Shown here: positions 24,788 to 37,708 of the stretch, in pieces
Numbering within the stretch: the first letter of the stretch is position 1
How the letters are laid out: each line of letters begins with the position of its first letter
Assembly: GCF_051401765.1 (NCBI RefSeq)
Contig: NW_027480463.1
Span: forward strand, 3,038,001-3,102,000
DNA length: 64,000 bases
Direction of reading: 5' to 3'
DNA from: Calliopsis andreniformis
Lineage: Eukaryota > Arthropoda > Insecta > Hymenoptera > Andrenidae
Made by a program: the position numbers and the translations under genes
Notes under the pieces: model-generated
Seen by the model: only the letters and a program-made list of their open reading frames with translations
Database searches by the model: none
Told to the model about the DNA's origin: nothing

Positions 24788-26858
24788 TACTCAATCTTCA
24801 ATCCTCAATGCTCAGTCCTCAAATTCCAATTCTCAATCCTCAATCCGGAACCCTCAATCTTCAGCCCTCAGTCTTCAACAATCGGTTGTCAATCCTCAAT
24901 CCTCAATAGAATATACTCAATTCACAGTTTTCAATACTCAATACTCAATCTGCAATCTTCAAATCTCTATCCACAAACATCAATTCTCATCACTCAACCC
25001 TCAACACTCAGTCCTCAATGTTCAACCCTCAATCCTCAATTCTCAATCTTCAATCCTCAATACTGAACCTTGAATCCTCAATCCTCAATCCTCAGTCCTC
25101 AATCCTCAATCCTCACTCTTAATCTTCAGTCCTCAGTACTCAATCTTCAATCCTCAATCCTCAATCCTCAATCCTCAATCCTCAATCTTCAATCCTCAAT
25201 ACACAATCTTCAATCCTCAATCCTCAATCCTCAATCCTCAATCCTCAATCCTCAATCTTAATCTTCAATCCTCAGTACTCAATCTTCAATCCTCAATCCT
25301 CAATCTTCAATCCTCAATTCTCAATCTTCAATCTTCAATCCTCAATACTCAATCTTCAATCCTCTATCCGCTGTCCTCAATCCTCAATCCTCATTCGTCA
25401 TTCCTCAATACCCAATCCTCAATCTTCAATCCTCAATCCTCAATTCTCAATCTTCAATCCTCAATACTGAACCTTCAATCCTCAATCCTCCATCCTCAGT
25501 CCTCAATCCTCAATCCTGAATATTAATCTTCAATCCTTAGTACTCAATCTTAATCTTCAATCCTCATTACTCAATCTTCAATCCTCAATCCTCAATCCTC
25601 AATCCTCAATCCTCAATCTTCAATCCTCAATACTCAATCTTCAATCCTCAATCCTCAATCCTCAATCCTCAATCCTCAATCCTCAATCCTCAATCGTCAA
25701 TCTTCAATCCTCAATACTCAATCTTCAATCCTCAATCCGCTGTCCTCAATCCTCAATCCTCATTCATCAATCCTCAATACCCAATCCTCAATCTTCAATC
25801 CTCAATCCTCAATTCTCAATTCTCAATCCTCAATCCACAGACCTCAGACATCAATATTCAACACTCAGTCCTCGTCCTCAATCCACAACTCTCAATCCTC
25901 AACCCTCAATCTTTAATCATCAATATTCAATCTTCAATCCTCAATCCTCGATCCTCGATCCTCAATCCTCAATCCTCAATCTTCACTCCTCAAACCTCAA
26001 TCCTCAATCCTCAATGTTCAAACCTCAATACCCAATCCTCAGTCTTCAATCCTCAATCCTCCGTCCTCAATTCTCAATCCTCAATCCACAATCCTCAATC
26101 CTCAATCGTCAATCTTCAATCCTCAATACTCAATCTTCAATCCTCAATCCTCAATACTCAATACTCAATCCTCATTCTACAATCCTCAATACCCAGTCCT
26201 CAATCTTCAATCCTCAATCTTCAATCATCAATATTCAATCTTCAATCCTCAATCCTCAATCCTCAATACTCAATCCTCAATCCTCAATGTTCTATCCTCA
26301 ATACGCAATCCTCAATCTTCAATCATCAATCCTCAATCCTCAATCCTCATTCCTCAATCCTCAATCTTAATCTTCAATCCTCAACACTCAATCTTCAATC
26401 CTCATTCTTCAATCCTCAATACCCAATCCTCAATCTTCAATCCTCAATCCTCAATCCTCAGTTCGCAATCCTCAATCCTCAACCCTCAGACCTCAGGCAT
26501 CAACACTCAACCCTCAGTCCTCGTTCTCAATCCACAACCCTCAATCCTCGATCCTCAATCTTCAATCATCAATATTCAACCTTCAATCCTCAATCCTCAA
26601 TCCTCAATACTCAATCCTCAATCCTCAATGTTCTATCCTCAATACGCAATCCTCAATCTTCAATCCTCAAACCTCAATCCTCAATCCTCAATCCTCAACC
26701 CTCAATCTTAATCTTCAATCCTCAGTACTCAATCTTCAATCCTCAATCCTCAATACTCAATCCTCAATCCTCATTATTCAATCCTCAATACCCAATCCTC
26801 AATCTTCAATCCTCAATCCTCAATCCTCAATCCTCAATCCTCAATCTTCAATCCTCAA
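24788..26858 (+). repeat. 2,071-bp module A, copy 2
   Basis: This is the tandem neighbour of module copy 1. Identity with it ends at about 26,859, where this copy continues with CCTCAATCC while copy 1 has ACTCAATCTTC before the next Box I. It carries a private base at 24,834 (C where the other module copies read G, giving TTCTCAATCC instead of TTCTGAATCC). Confidence 0.87.
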
Positions 26859-28841
26859 TCCTCAATCCTCAATCCTCAATCCTCAATCTTCAATCGTCGA
26901 TACTCAATCTTCAATCCTCAATACTCAATCCTCAATCTTCAATCCTCAGTCCCAAATCCTCAATCTTCAATACTCACTCCTCAATCCTCAGTCTTCAATC
27001 CTCAATGCTCAATCCTCAATCCTCAATCCTCAATCTTCAATCCTCAATACTCAACCTTCAATCCTCAATCCTCAATTCTCGTTCCCCAATGCTCAATCCT
27101 CAATCGTCAATCCTCAATCCCCAGTCCTCATTCTTCAATCCTCAATACCCAATCCTCAATCTTCAATCCTCAATCCTCAATCCTCAATTCTCAATCCTCA
27201 TTCCTCAACCCTCAGACCTCAAACAGCAATACTCAACCCTCCGTCCTCGTCCTCAATCCATAACCATCAATCCTCAATCCTCAATATTCAATCATCAATA
27301 TTCAATCTTCAGTCCTCAATCCTCAATCCTCAATCCCCAATCCTCAATCCTCAATGTTCAATCCGCAATACCCAATCCTCAATCATCTATCCGCAATCCT
27401 CAATCCTCAATCCTCAATCCTCAATCCTCAATCCTCAATCCTCAACCTTCAATCCTCAATACTCAATCTTCAATCCTCAATCCTCAATCCTCAATCCTCA
27501 ATCCTCATTCTTCAATCCTCAACACCCAATCCTCAATCTTCAATCCTCAATCCTCAATTCTCAATCCTCAATCCTCAATCCTCAGTCCTCTCTCCTCAAA
27601 CCTCAATCCTGAATCCTCAATCCTGAATCCTCAAGCTTCAGCCCTGAGTCCTCAACAATCAGTTGTCAATCCTCAATCCTCAATAGAATATCATCAATTT
27701 ACAGTTTTCAATACTCAATACTCAATCTGCAATCTTCAAACCTCTATCCACAAACATCAATTCTCATCATTCAACCCTCAACACTCAGTCCTCAATGTTC
27801 AATCCTCAATCCTCAATTCTCAATCTTCAATCCTCAATACTGAACCTTCAATCCTCAATCCTCAATTCTCAGTCCTCAATCCTCAATCCTCAATCTTAAT
27901 CTTCAATGCTCAGTACTCAATCCTCAATCCTCAATCCTCAATCCTCAATCCTCAATCCTCAATCTTCAATCCTCAATAGTCGATCTTCAATCCTCAATCC
28001 TCAATCCTCAATCCTCAATCCTCAATCCTCAATCCTCAATCCTCTATCCTCAATCTTAATCTTCAATCCTCAATCCTCAATCCTCAATCCTCAACCTTCA
28101 ATACTCGATACTCAATCTTCAATCCTCAATCCTCAATCCTCAATCCTCAATCCCCAATCCTCAATCCTCAATCGTCAATCTTCAATCCTCAATACTCAAT
28201 CTTCAATCCTCAATCCTCTGTCCTCAATCCTCAATCCTCATTCTTCAAGCCTCAATACCGAATCCTCAATCTTAAATCCTCAATCCACAATTCGCAATCC
28301 TCAATCCTCAATCCTCAGGCCTCAAGTATCAATACTCAACCCTCAGTCCTCGTCCTCAATCCCCGACCTACAATCCTCAATCCTCAATCTTCATTCATCA
28401 ATATTCAACCTTCAATCCTCAATCCTCAATACTCAATCCTCAATCCTCAATCCTCAATGTTCAATCCTCAATACCCGATCCTCAGGCTTCAATCCTCAAT
28501 CCTCAATCCTCAATCCTCAATCCACAATCCTCAACCTCCAATCCTTAATACTCAATCTTTAATCCTCAATCCCCAACCCTCAATCCTCAATTCGCAATCC
28601 TCAATAGTCGATCTTCAATCCTCAATACTCAGTATTCAATCCACAATCCTCAATCCTCAATCCTCAATCATCATTCTTCAATCCTCAATACCCAATCCTC
28701 AACCTTCAACCCTCAATCCTCAATCCTCAATTCTCAATCCTCAATCCTCAGTCCTCAGTCCTCAAACCTCAATCCTCAACCCACAGCCCTCATCCTCAAT
28801 CCTCAATCCTCAATCCTCAATTCTCAATCTTCAATCCTCAA

Positions 28842-30912
28842 TACTCAATCTTCAATCCTCAATGCTCAGTCCTCAAATTCCAATTCTGAATCCTCAATCC
28901 GGAACCCTCAATCTTCAGCCCTCAGTCTTCAACAATCGGTTGTCAATCCTCAATCCTCAATAGAATATACTCAATTCACAGTTTTCAATACTCAATACTC
29001 AATCTGCAATCTTCAAATCTCTATCCACAAACATCAATTCTCATCACTCAACCCTCAACACTCAGTCCTCAATGTTCAACCCTCAATCCTCAATTCTCAA
29101 TCTTCAATCCTCAATACTGAACCTTGAATCCTCAATCCTCAATCCTCAGTCCTCAATCCTCAATCCTCACTCTTAATCTTCAGTCCTCAGTACTCAATCT
29201 TCAATCCTCAATCCTCAATCCTCAATCCTCAATCCTCAATCTTCAATCCTCAATACACAATCTTCAATCCTCAATCCTCAATCCTCAATCCTCAATCCTC
29301 AATCCTCAATCTTAATCTTCAATCCTCAGTACTCAATCTTCAATCCTCAATCCTCAATCTTCAATCCTCAATTCTCAATCTTCAATCTTCAATCCTCAAT
29401 ACTCAATCTTCAATCCTCTATCCGCTGTCCTCAATCCTCAATCCTCATTCGTCATTCCTCAATACCCAATCCTCAATCTTCAATCCTCAATCCTCAATTC
29501 TCAATCTTCAATCCTCAATACTGAACCTTCAATCCTCAATCCTCCATCCTCAGTCCTCAATCCTCAATCCTGAATATTAATCTTCAATCCTTAGTACTCA
29601 ATCTTAATCTTCAATCCTCATTACTCAATCTTCAATCCTCAATCCTCAATCCTCAATCCTCAATCCTCAATCTTCAATCCTCAATACTCAATCTTCAATC
29701 CTCAATCCTCAATCCTCAATCCTCAATCCTCAATCCTCAATCCTCAATCGTCAATCTTCAATCCTCAATACTCAATCTTCAATCCTCAATCCGCTGTCCT
29801 CAATCCTCAATCCTCATTCATCAATCCTCAATACCCAATCCTCAATCTTCAATCCTCAATCCTCAATTCTCAATTCTCAATCCTCAATCCACAGACCTCA
29901 GACATCAATATTCAACACTCAGTCCTCGTCCTCAATCCACAACTCTCAATCCTCAACCCTCAATCTTTAATCATCAATATTCAATCTTCAATCCTCAATC
30001 CTCGATCCTCGATCCTCAATCCTCAATCCTCAATCTTCACTCCTCAAACCTCAATCCTCAATCCTCAATGTTCAAACCTCAATACCCAATCCTCAGTCTT
30101 CAATCCTCAATCCTCCGTCCTCAATTCTCAATCCTCAATCCACAATCCTCAATCCTCAATCGTCAATCTTCAATCCTCAATACTCAATCTTCAATCCTCA
30201 ATCCTCAATACTCAATACTCAATCCTCATTCTACAATCCTCAATACCCAGTCCTCAATCTTCAATCCTCAATCTTCAATCATCAATATTCAATCTTCAAT
30301 CCTCAATCCTCAATCCTCAATACTCAATCCTCAATCCTCAATGTTCTATCCTCAATACGCAATCCTCAATCTTCAATCATCAATCCTCAATCCTCAATCC
30401 TCATTCCTCAATCCTCAATCTTAATCTTCAATCCTCAACACTCAATCTTCAATCCTCATTCTTCAATCCTCAATACCCAATCCTCAATCTTCAATCCTCA
30501 ATCCTCAATCCTCAGTTCGCAATCCTCAATCCTCAACCCTCAGACCTCAGGCATCAACACTCAACCCTCAGTCCTCGTTCTCAATCCACAACCCTCAATC
30601 CTCGATCCTCAATCTTCAATCATCAATATTCAACCTTCAATCCTCAATCCTCAATCCTCAATACTCAATCCTCAATCCTCAATGTTCTATCCTCAATACG
30701 CAATCCTCAATCTTCAATCCTCAAACCTCAATCCTCAATCCTCAATCCTCAACCCTCAATCTTAATCTTCAATCCTCAGTACTCAATCTTCAATCCTCAA
30801 TCCTCAATACTCAATCCTCAATCCTCATTATTCAATCCTCAATACCCAATCCTCAATCTTCAATCCTCAATCCTCAATCCTCAATCCTCAATCCTCAATC
30901 TTCAATCCTCAA
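28842..30912 (+). repeat. 2,071-bp module A, copy 3
   Basis: This is module copy 1 shifted by 6,125. Box I is at 28,963. The two translated stretches used as markers (from 29,124 and 30,068) are identical to those from 22,999 and 23,943. Confidence 0.88.
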
Positions 30913-32983
30913 TACTCAATCTTCAATCCTCAATGCTCAGTCCTCAAATTCCAATTCTGAATCCTCAATCCGGAACCCTCAATCTTCAGCCCTCAGTCTT
31001 CAACAATCGGTTGTCAATCCTCAATCCTCAATAGAATATACTCAATTCACAGTTTTCAATACTCAATACTCAATCTGCAATCTTCAAATCTCTATCCACA
31101 AACATCAATTCTCATCACTCAACCCTCAACACTCAGTCCTCAATGTTCAACCCTCAATCCTCAATTCTCAATCTTCAATCCTCAATACTGAACCTTGAAT
31201 CCTCAATCCTCAATCCTCAGTCCTCAATCCTCAATCCTCACTCTTAATCTTCAGTCCTCAGTACTCAATCTTCAATCCTCAATCCTCAATCCTCAATCCT
31301 CAATCCTCAATCTTCAATCCTCAATACACAATCTTCAATCCTCAATCCTCAATCCTCAATCCTCAATCCTCAATCCTCAATCTTAATCTTCAATCCTCAG
31401 TACTCAATCTTCAATCCTCAATCCTCAATCTTCAATCCTCAATTCTCAATCTTCAATCTTCAATCCTCAATACTCAATCTTCAATCCTCTATCCGCTGTC
31501 CTCAATCCTCAATCCTCATTCGTCATTCCTCAATACCCAATCCTCAATCTTCAATCCTCAATCCTCAATTCTCAATCTTCAATCCTCAATACTGAACCTT
31601 CAATCCTCAATCCTCCATCCTCAGTCCTCAATCCTCAATCCTGAATATTAATCTTCAATCCTTAGTACTCAATCTTAATCTTCAATCCTCATTACTCAAT
31701 CTTCAATCCTCAATCCTCAATCCTCAATCCTCAATCCTCAATCTTCAATCCTCAATACTCAATCTTCAATCCTCAATCCTCAATCCTCAATCCTCAATCC
31801 TCAATCCTCAATCCTCAATCGTCAATCTTCAATCCTCAATACTCAATCTTCAATCCTCAATCCGCTGTCCTCAATCCTCAATCCTCATTCATCAATCCTC
31901 AATACCCAATCCTCAATCTTCAATCCTCAATCCTCAATTCTCAATTCTCAATCCTCAATCCACAGACCTCAGACATCAATATTCAACACTCAGTCCTCGT
32001 CCTCAATCCACAACTCTCAATCCTCAACCCTCAATCTTTAATCATCAATATTCAATCTTCAATCCTCAATCCTCGATCCTCGATCCTCAATCCTCAATCC
32101 TCAATCTTCACTCCTCAAACCTCAATCCTCAATCCTCAATGTTCAAACCTCAATACCCAATCCTCAGTCTTCAATCCTCAATCCTCCGTCCTCAATTCTC
32201 AATCCTCAATCCACAATCCTCAATCCTCAATCGTCAATCTTCAATCCTCAATACTCAATCTTCAATCCTCAATCCTCAATACTCAATACTCAATCCTCAT
32301 TCTACAATCCTCAATACCCAGTCCTCAATCTTCAATCCTCAATCTTCAATCATCAATATTCAATCTTCAATCCTCAATCCTCAATCCTCAATACTCAATC
32401 CTCAATCCTCAATGTTCTATCCTCAATACGCAATCCTCAATCTTCAATCATCAATCCTCAATCCTCAATCCTCATTCCTCAATCCTCAATCTTAATCTTC
32501 AATCCTCAACACTCAATCTTCAATCCTCATTCTTCAATCCTCAATACCCAATCCTCAATCTTCAATCCTCAATCCTCAATCCTCAGTTCGCAATCCTCAA
32601 TCCTCAACCCTCAGACCTCAGGCATCAACACTCAACCCTCAGTCCTCGTTCTCAATCCACAACCCTCAATCCTCGATCCTCAATCTTCAATCATCAATAT
32701 TCAACCTTCAATCCTCAATCCTCAATCCTCAATACTCAATCCTCAATCCTCAATGTTCTATCCTCAATACGCAATCCTCAATCTTCAATCCTCAAACCTC
32801 AATCCTCAATCCTCAATCCTCAACCCTCAATCTTAATCTTCAATCCTCAGTACTCAATCTTCAATCCTCAATCCTCAATACTCAATCCTCAATCCTCATT
32901 ATTCAATCCTCAATACCCAATCCTCAATCTTCAATCCTCAATCCTCAATCCTCAATCCTCAATCCTCAATCTTCAATCCTCAA
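30913..32983 (+). repeat. 2,071-bp module A, copy 4
   Basis: This is module copy 2 shifted by 6,125, with Box I at 31,034. It keeps G at 30,959, unlike copy 2. The following segment (32,984 on) matches what follows copies 2 and 5. Confidence 0.88.
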
Positions 32984-35637
32984 TCCTCAATCCTCAATCC
33001 TCAATCCTCAATCTTCAATCGTCGATACTCAATCTTCAATCCTCAATACTCAATCCTCAATCTTCAATCCTCAGTCCCAAATCCTCAATCTTCAATACTC
33101 ACTCCTCAATCCTCAGTCTTCAATCCTCAATGCTCAATCCTCAATCCTCAATCCTCAATCTTCAATCCTCAATACTCAACCTTCAATCCTCAATCCTCAA
33201 TTCTCGTTCCCCAATGCTCAATCCTCAATCGTCAATCCTCAATCCCCAGTCCTCATTCTTCAATCCTCAATACCCAATCCTCAATCTTCAATCCTCAATC
33301 CTCAATCCTCAATTCTCAATCCTCATTCCTCAACCCTCAGACCTCAAACAGCAATACTCAACCCTCCGTCCTCGTCCTCAATCCATAACCATCAATCCTC
33401 AATCCTCAATATTCAATCATCAATATTCAATCTTCAGTCCTCAATCCTCAATCCTCAATCCCCAATCCTCAATCCTCAATGTTCAATCCGCAATACCCAA
33501 TCCTCAATCATCTATCCGCAATCCTCAATCCTCAATCCTCAATCCTCAATCCTCAATCCTCAATCCTCAACCTTCAATCCTCAATACTCAATCTTCAATC
33601 CTCAATCCTCAATCCTCAATCCTCAATCCTCATTCTTCAATCCTCAACACCCAATCCTCAATCTTCAATCCTCAATCCTCAATTCTCAATCCTCAATCCT
33701 CAATCCTCAGTCCTCTCTCCTCAAACCTCAATCCTGAATCCTCAATCCTGAATCCTCAAGCTTCAGCCCTGAGTCCTCAACAATCAGTTGTCAATCCTCA
33801 ATCCTCAATAGAATATCATCAATTTACAGTTTTCAATACTCAATACTCAATCTGCAATCTTCAAACCTCTATCCACAAACATCAATTCTCATCATTCAAC
33901 CCTCAACACTCAGTCCTCAATGTTCAATCCTCAATCCTCAATTCTCAATCTTCAATCCTCAATACTGAACCTTCAATCCTCAATCCTCAATTCTCAGTCC
34001 TCAATCCTCAATCCTCAATCTTAATCTTCAATGCTCAGTACTCAATCCTCAATCCTCAATCCTCAATCCTCAATCCTCAATCCTCAATCTTCAATCCTCA
34101 ATAGTCGATCTTCAATCCTCAATCCTCAATCCTCAATCCTCAATCCTCAATCCTCAATCCTCAATCCTCTATCCTCAATCTTAATCTTCAATCCTCAATC
34201 CTCAATCCTCAATCCTCAACCTTCAATACTCGATACTCAATCTTCAATCCTCAATCCTCAATCCTCAATCCTCAATCCCCAATCCTCAATCCTCAATCGT
34301 CAATCTTCAATCCTCAATACTCAATCTTCAATCCTCAATCCTCTGTCCTCAATCCTCAATCCTCATTCTTCAAGCCTCAATACCGAATCCTCAATCTTAA
34401 ATCCTCAATCCACAATTCGCAATCCTCAATCCTCAATCCTCAGGCCTCAAGTATCAATACTCAACCCTCAGTCCTCGTCCTCAATCCCCGACCTACAATC
34501 CTCAATCCTCAATCTTCATTCATCAATATTCAACCTTCAATCCTCAATCCTCAATACTCAATCCTCAATCCTCAATCCTCAATGTTCAATCCTCAATACC
34601 CGATCCTCAGGCTTCAATCCTCAACCCTCGATCCTCAATCCTCAGTCCTCAACCCTCAATCCTCAATCCTCAATCGTCAATCTTCAATCCTCAATACTCA
34701 ATCTTCAATCCTCAATCCGCTGTCATCAATACACAATCCTCATTCGTCAATCCTCAATACCCAATTCTCAATCTTCAATCCTCAATCCTCAATTCTCAAT
34801 TCTCAATCCTCAATCCTCAGACCTCAGACATCAATATTCAACACTCAGTCCTCGTCCTCAATCCACAACCCTCAATCCTCAACCCTCAATCTTTCATCAT
34901 CAATATTCAATCTTCAATCCTCAATCCTCGATCCTCAATCCTCAATCCTCAATCCTCAATCTTCACTCCTCAAACCTCAATCCTCAATCCTCAATGTTCA
35001 AACCTCAATACCCAATCCTCAGTCTTCAATCCTCAATCCTCCGTCCTCAATCCTCAATCCTCAATCCTCAATCCTCAGACCTCAAACCTCAATCCTGAAT
35101 CCTCAATCCTGAATCCTCAATCTTCAGCCCTCAGTCCTCAACAATCAGTGGTCCATCCTCAATCCTCAATAGAATATCATGATTTCACAGTTTTCAATAC
35201 TCAATACTCAACCAGCAATCTTTAAATCTCTATCCACAAACATCAATCCTCGTCACTCAACCCTCAACACTCAGTCCCCAATCCTCAATATTCAATCCTC
35301 AATCCTCAATCCTCAATCCACAATCCTCAACCTCCAATCCTTAATACTCAATCTTTAATCCTCAATCCCCAACCCTCAATCCTCAATTCGCAATCCTCAA
35401 TAGTCGATCTTCAATCCTCAATACTCAGTATTCAATCCACAATCCTCAATCCTCAATCCTCAATCATCATTCTTCAATCCTCAATACCCAATCCTCAACC
35501 TTCAACCCTCAATCCTCAATCCTCAATTCTCAATCCTCAATCCTCAGTCCTCAGTCCTCAAACCTCAATCCTCAACCCACAGCCCTCATCCTCAATCCTC
35601 AATCCTCAATCCTCAATTCTCAATCTTCAATCCTCAA

Positions 35638-37708
35638 TACTCAATCTTCAATCCTCAATGCTCAGTCCTCAAATTCCAATTCTGAATCCTCAATCCGGAA
35701 CCCTCAATCTTCAGCCCTCAGTCTTCAACAATCGGTTGTCAATCCTCAATCCTCAATAGAATATACTCAATTCACAGTTTTCAATACTCAATACTCAATC
35801 TGCAATCTTCAAATCTCTATCCACAAACATCAATTCTCATCACTCAACCCTCAACACTCAGTCCTCAATGTTCAACCCTCAATCCTCAATTCTCAATCTT
35901 CAATCCTCAATACTGAACCTTGAATCCTCAATCCTCAATCCTCAGTCCTCAATCCTCAATCCTCACTCTTAATCTTCAGTCCTCAGTACTCAATCTTCAA
36001 TCCTCAATCCTCAATCCTCAATCCTCAATCCTCAATCTTCAATCCTCAATACACAATCTTCAATCCTCAATCCTCAATCCTCAATCCTCAATCCTCAATC
36101 CTCAATCTTAATCTTCAATCCTCAGTACTCAATCTTCAATCCTCAATCCTCAATCTTCAATCCTCAATTCTCAATCTTCAATCTTCAATCCTCAATACTC
36201 AATCTTCAATCCTCTATCCGCTGTCCTCAATCCTCAATCCTCATTCGTCATTCCTCAATACCCAATCCTCAATCTTCAATCCTCAATCCTCAATTCTCAA
36301 TCTTCAATCCTCAATACTGAACCTTCAATCCTCAATCCTCCATCCTCAGTCCTCAATCCTCAATCCTGAATATTAATCTTCAATCCTTAGTACTCAATCT
36401 TAATCTTCAATCCTCATTACTCAATCTTCAATCCTCAATCCTCAATCCTCAATCCTCAATCCTCAATCTTCAATCCTCAATACTCAATCTTCAATCCTCA
36501 ATCCTCAATCCTCAATCCTCAATCCTCAATCCTCAATCCTCAATCGTCAATCTTCAATCCTCAATACTCAATCTTCAATCCTCAATCCGCTGTCCTCAAT
36601 CCTCAATCCTCATTCATCAATCCTCAATACCCAATCCTCAATCTTCAATCCTCAATCCTCAATTCTCAATTCTCAATCCTCAATCCACAGACCTCAGACA
36701 TCAATATTCAACACTCAGTCCTCGTCCTCAATCCACAACTCTCAATCCTCAACCCTCAATCTTTAATCATCAATATTCAATCTTCAATCCTCAATCCTCG
36801 ATCCTCGATCCTCAATCCTCAATCCTCAATCTTCACTCCTCAAACCTCAATCCTCAATCCTCAATGTTCAAACCTCAATACCCAATCCTCAGTCTTCAAT
36901 CCTCAATCCTCCGTCCTCAATTCTCAATCCTCAATCCACAATCCTCAATCCTCAATCGTCAATCTTCAATCCTCAATACTCAATCTTCAATCCTCAATCC
37001 TCAATACTCAATACTCAATCCTCATTCTACAATCCTCAATACCCAGTCCTCAATCTTCAATCCTCAATCTTCAATCATCAATATTCAATCTTCAATCCTC
37101 AATCCTCAATCCTCAATACTCAATCCTCAATCCTCAATGTTCTATCCTCAATACGCAATCCTCAATCTTCAATCATCAATCCTCAATCCTCAATCCTCAT
37201 TCCTCAATCCTCAATCTTAATCTTCAATCCTCAACACTCAATCTTCAATCCTCATTCTTCAATCCTCAATACCCAATCCTCAATCTTCAATCCTCAATCC
37301 TCAATCCTCAGTTCGCAATCCTCAATCCTCAACCCTCAGACCTCAGGCATCAACACTCAACCCTCAGTCCTCGTTCTCAATCCACAACCCTCAATCCTCG
37401 ATCCTCAATCTTCAATCATCAATATTCAACCTTCAATCCTCAATCCTCAATCCTCAATACTCAATCCTCAATCCTCAATGTTCTATCCTCAATACGCAAT
37501 CCTCAATCTTCAATCCTCAAACCTCAATCCTCAATCCTCAATCCTCAACCCTCAATCTTAATCTTCAATCCTCAGTACTCAATCTTCAATCCTCAATCCT
37601 CAATACTCAATCCTCAATCCTCATTATTCAATCCTCAATACCCAATCCTCAATCTTCAATCCTCAATCCTCAATCCTCAATCCTCAATCCTCAATCTTCA
37701 ATCCTCAA
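35638..37708 (+). repeat. 2,071-bp module A, copy 5
   Basis: This matches module copy 4 at shift 4,725 and module copy 1 at shift 12,921. It is a single module here, not a tandem pair. The segment before it (34,665-35,637) matches about 21,744-22,716 at shift 12,921, so this is the older single-module context. Confidence 0.87.

Larger units (their letters stand above)
22371..28495 (+). repeat. 6,125-bp higher-order repeat U, copy 1
   Basis: All landmarks here recur 6,125 bp downstream: Box I at 22,838, 24,909 and 27,686 against 28,963, 31,034 and 33,811, and identical long translated stretches from 27,005 and 27,906 against 33,130 and 34,031. Identity begins at 22,371 (bases 22,369-22,370 already differ from 28,494-28,495). 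The length is 875 x 7, consistent with 878 units of which I count 21 as 6-bp. The one difference I found between the copies is at 24,834 (C here, G at 30,959). The unit contains two 2,071-bp modules followed by a 1.6-kb segment related to 18,950-19,903. Confidence 0.9.
28496..34620 (+). repeat. 6,125-bp higher-order repeat U, copy 2
   Basis: This is a tandem copy of 22,371-28,495. Its right edge is mapped by 34,625, where the sequence reads TCAACCCTCG while the start of this copy reads TCAATCCTCA. The continuation at 34,621 matches 19,904 onward, that is, the older arrangement. The junction at 28,495/28,496 is therefore the recombinant joint and the edge at 34,620 is the ancestral one. Confidence 0.9.
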
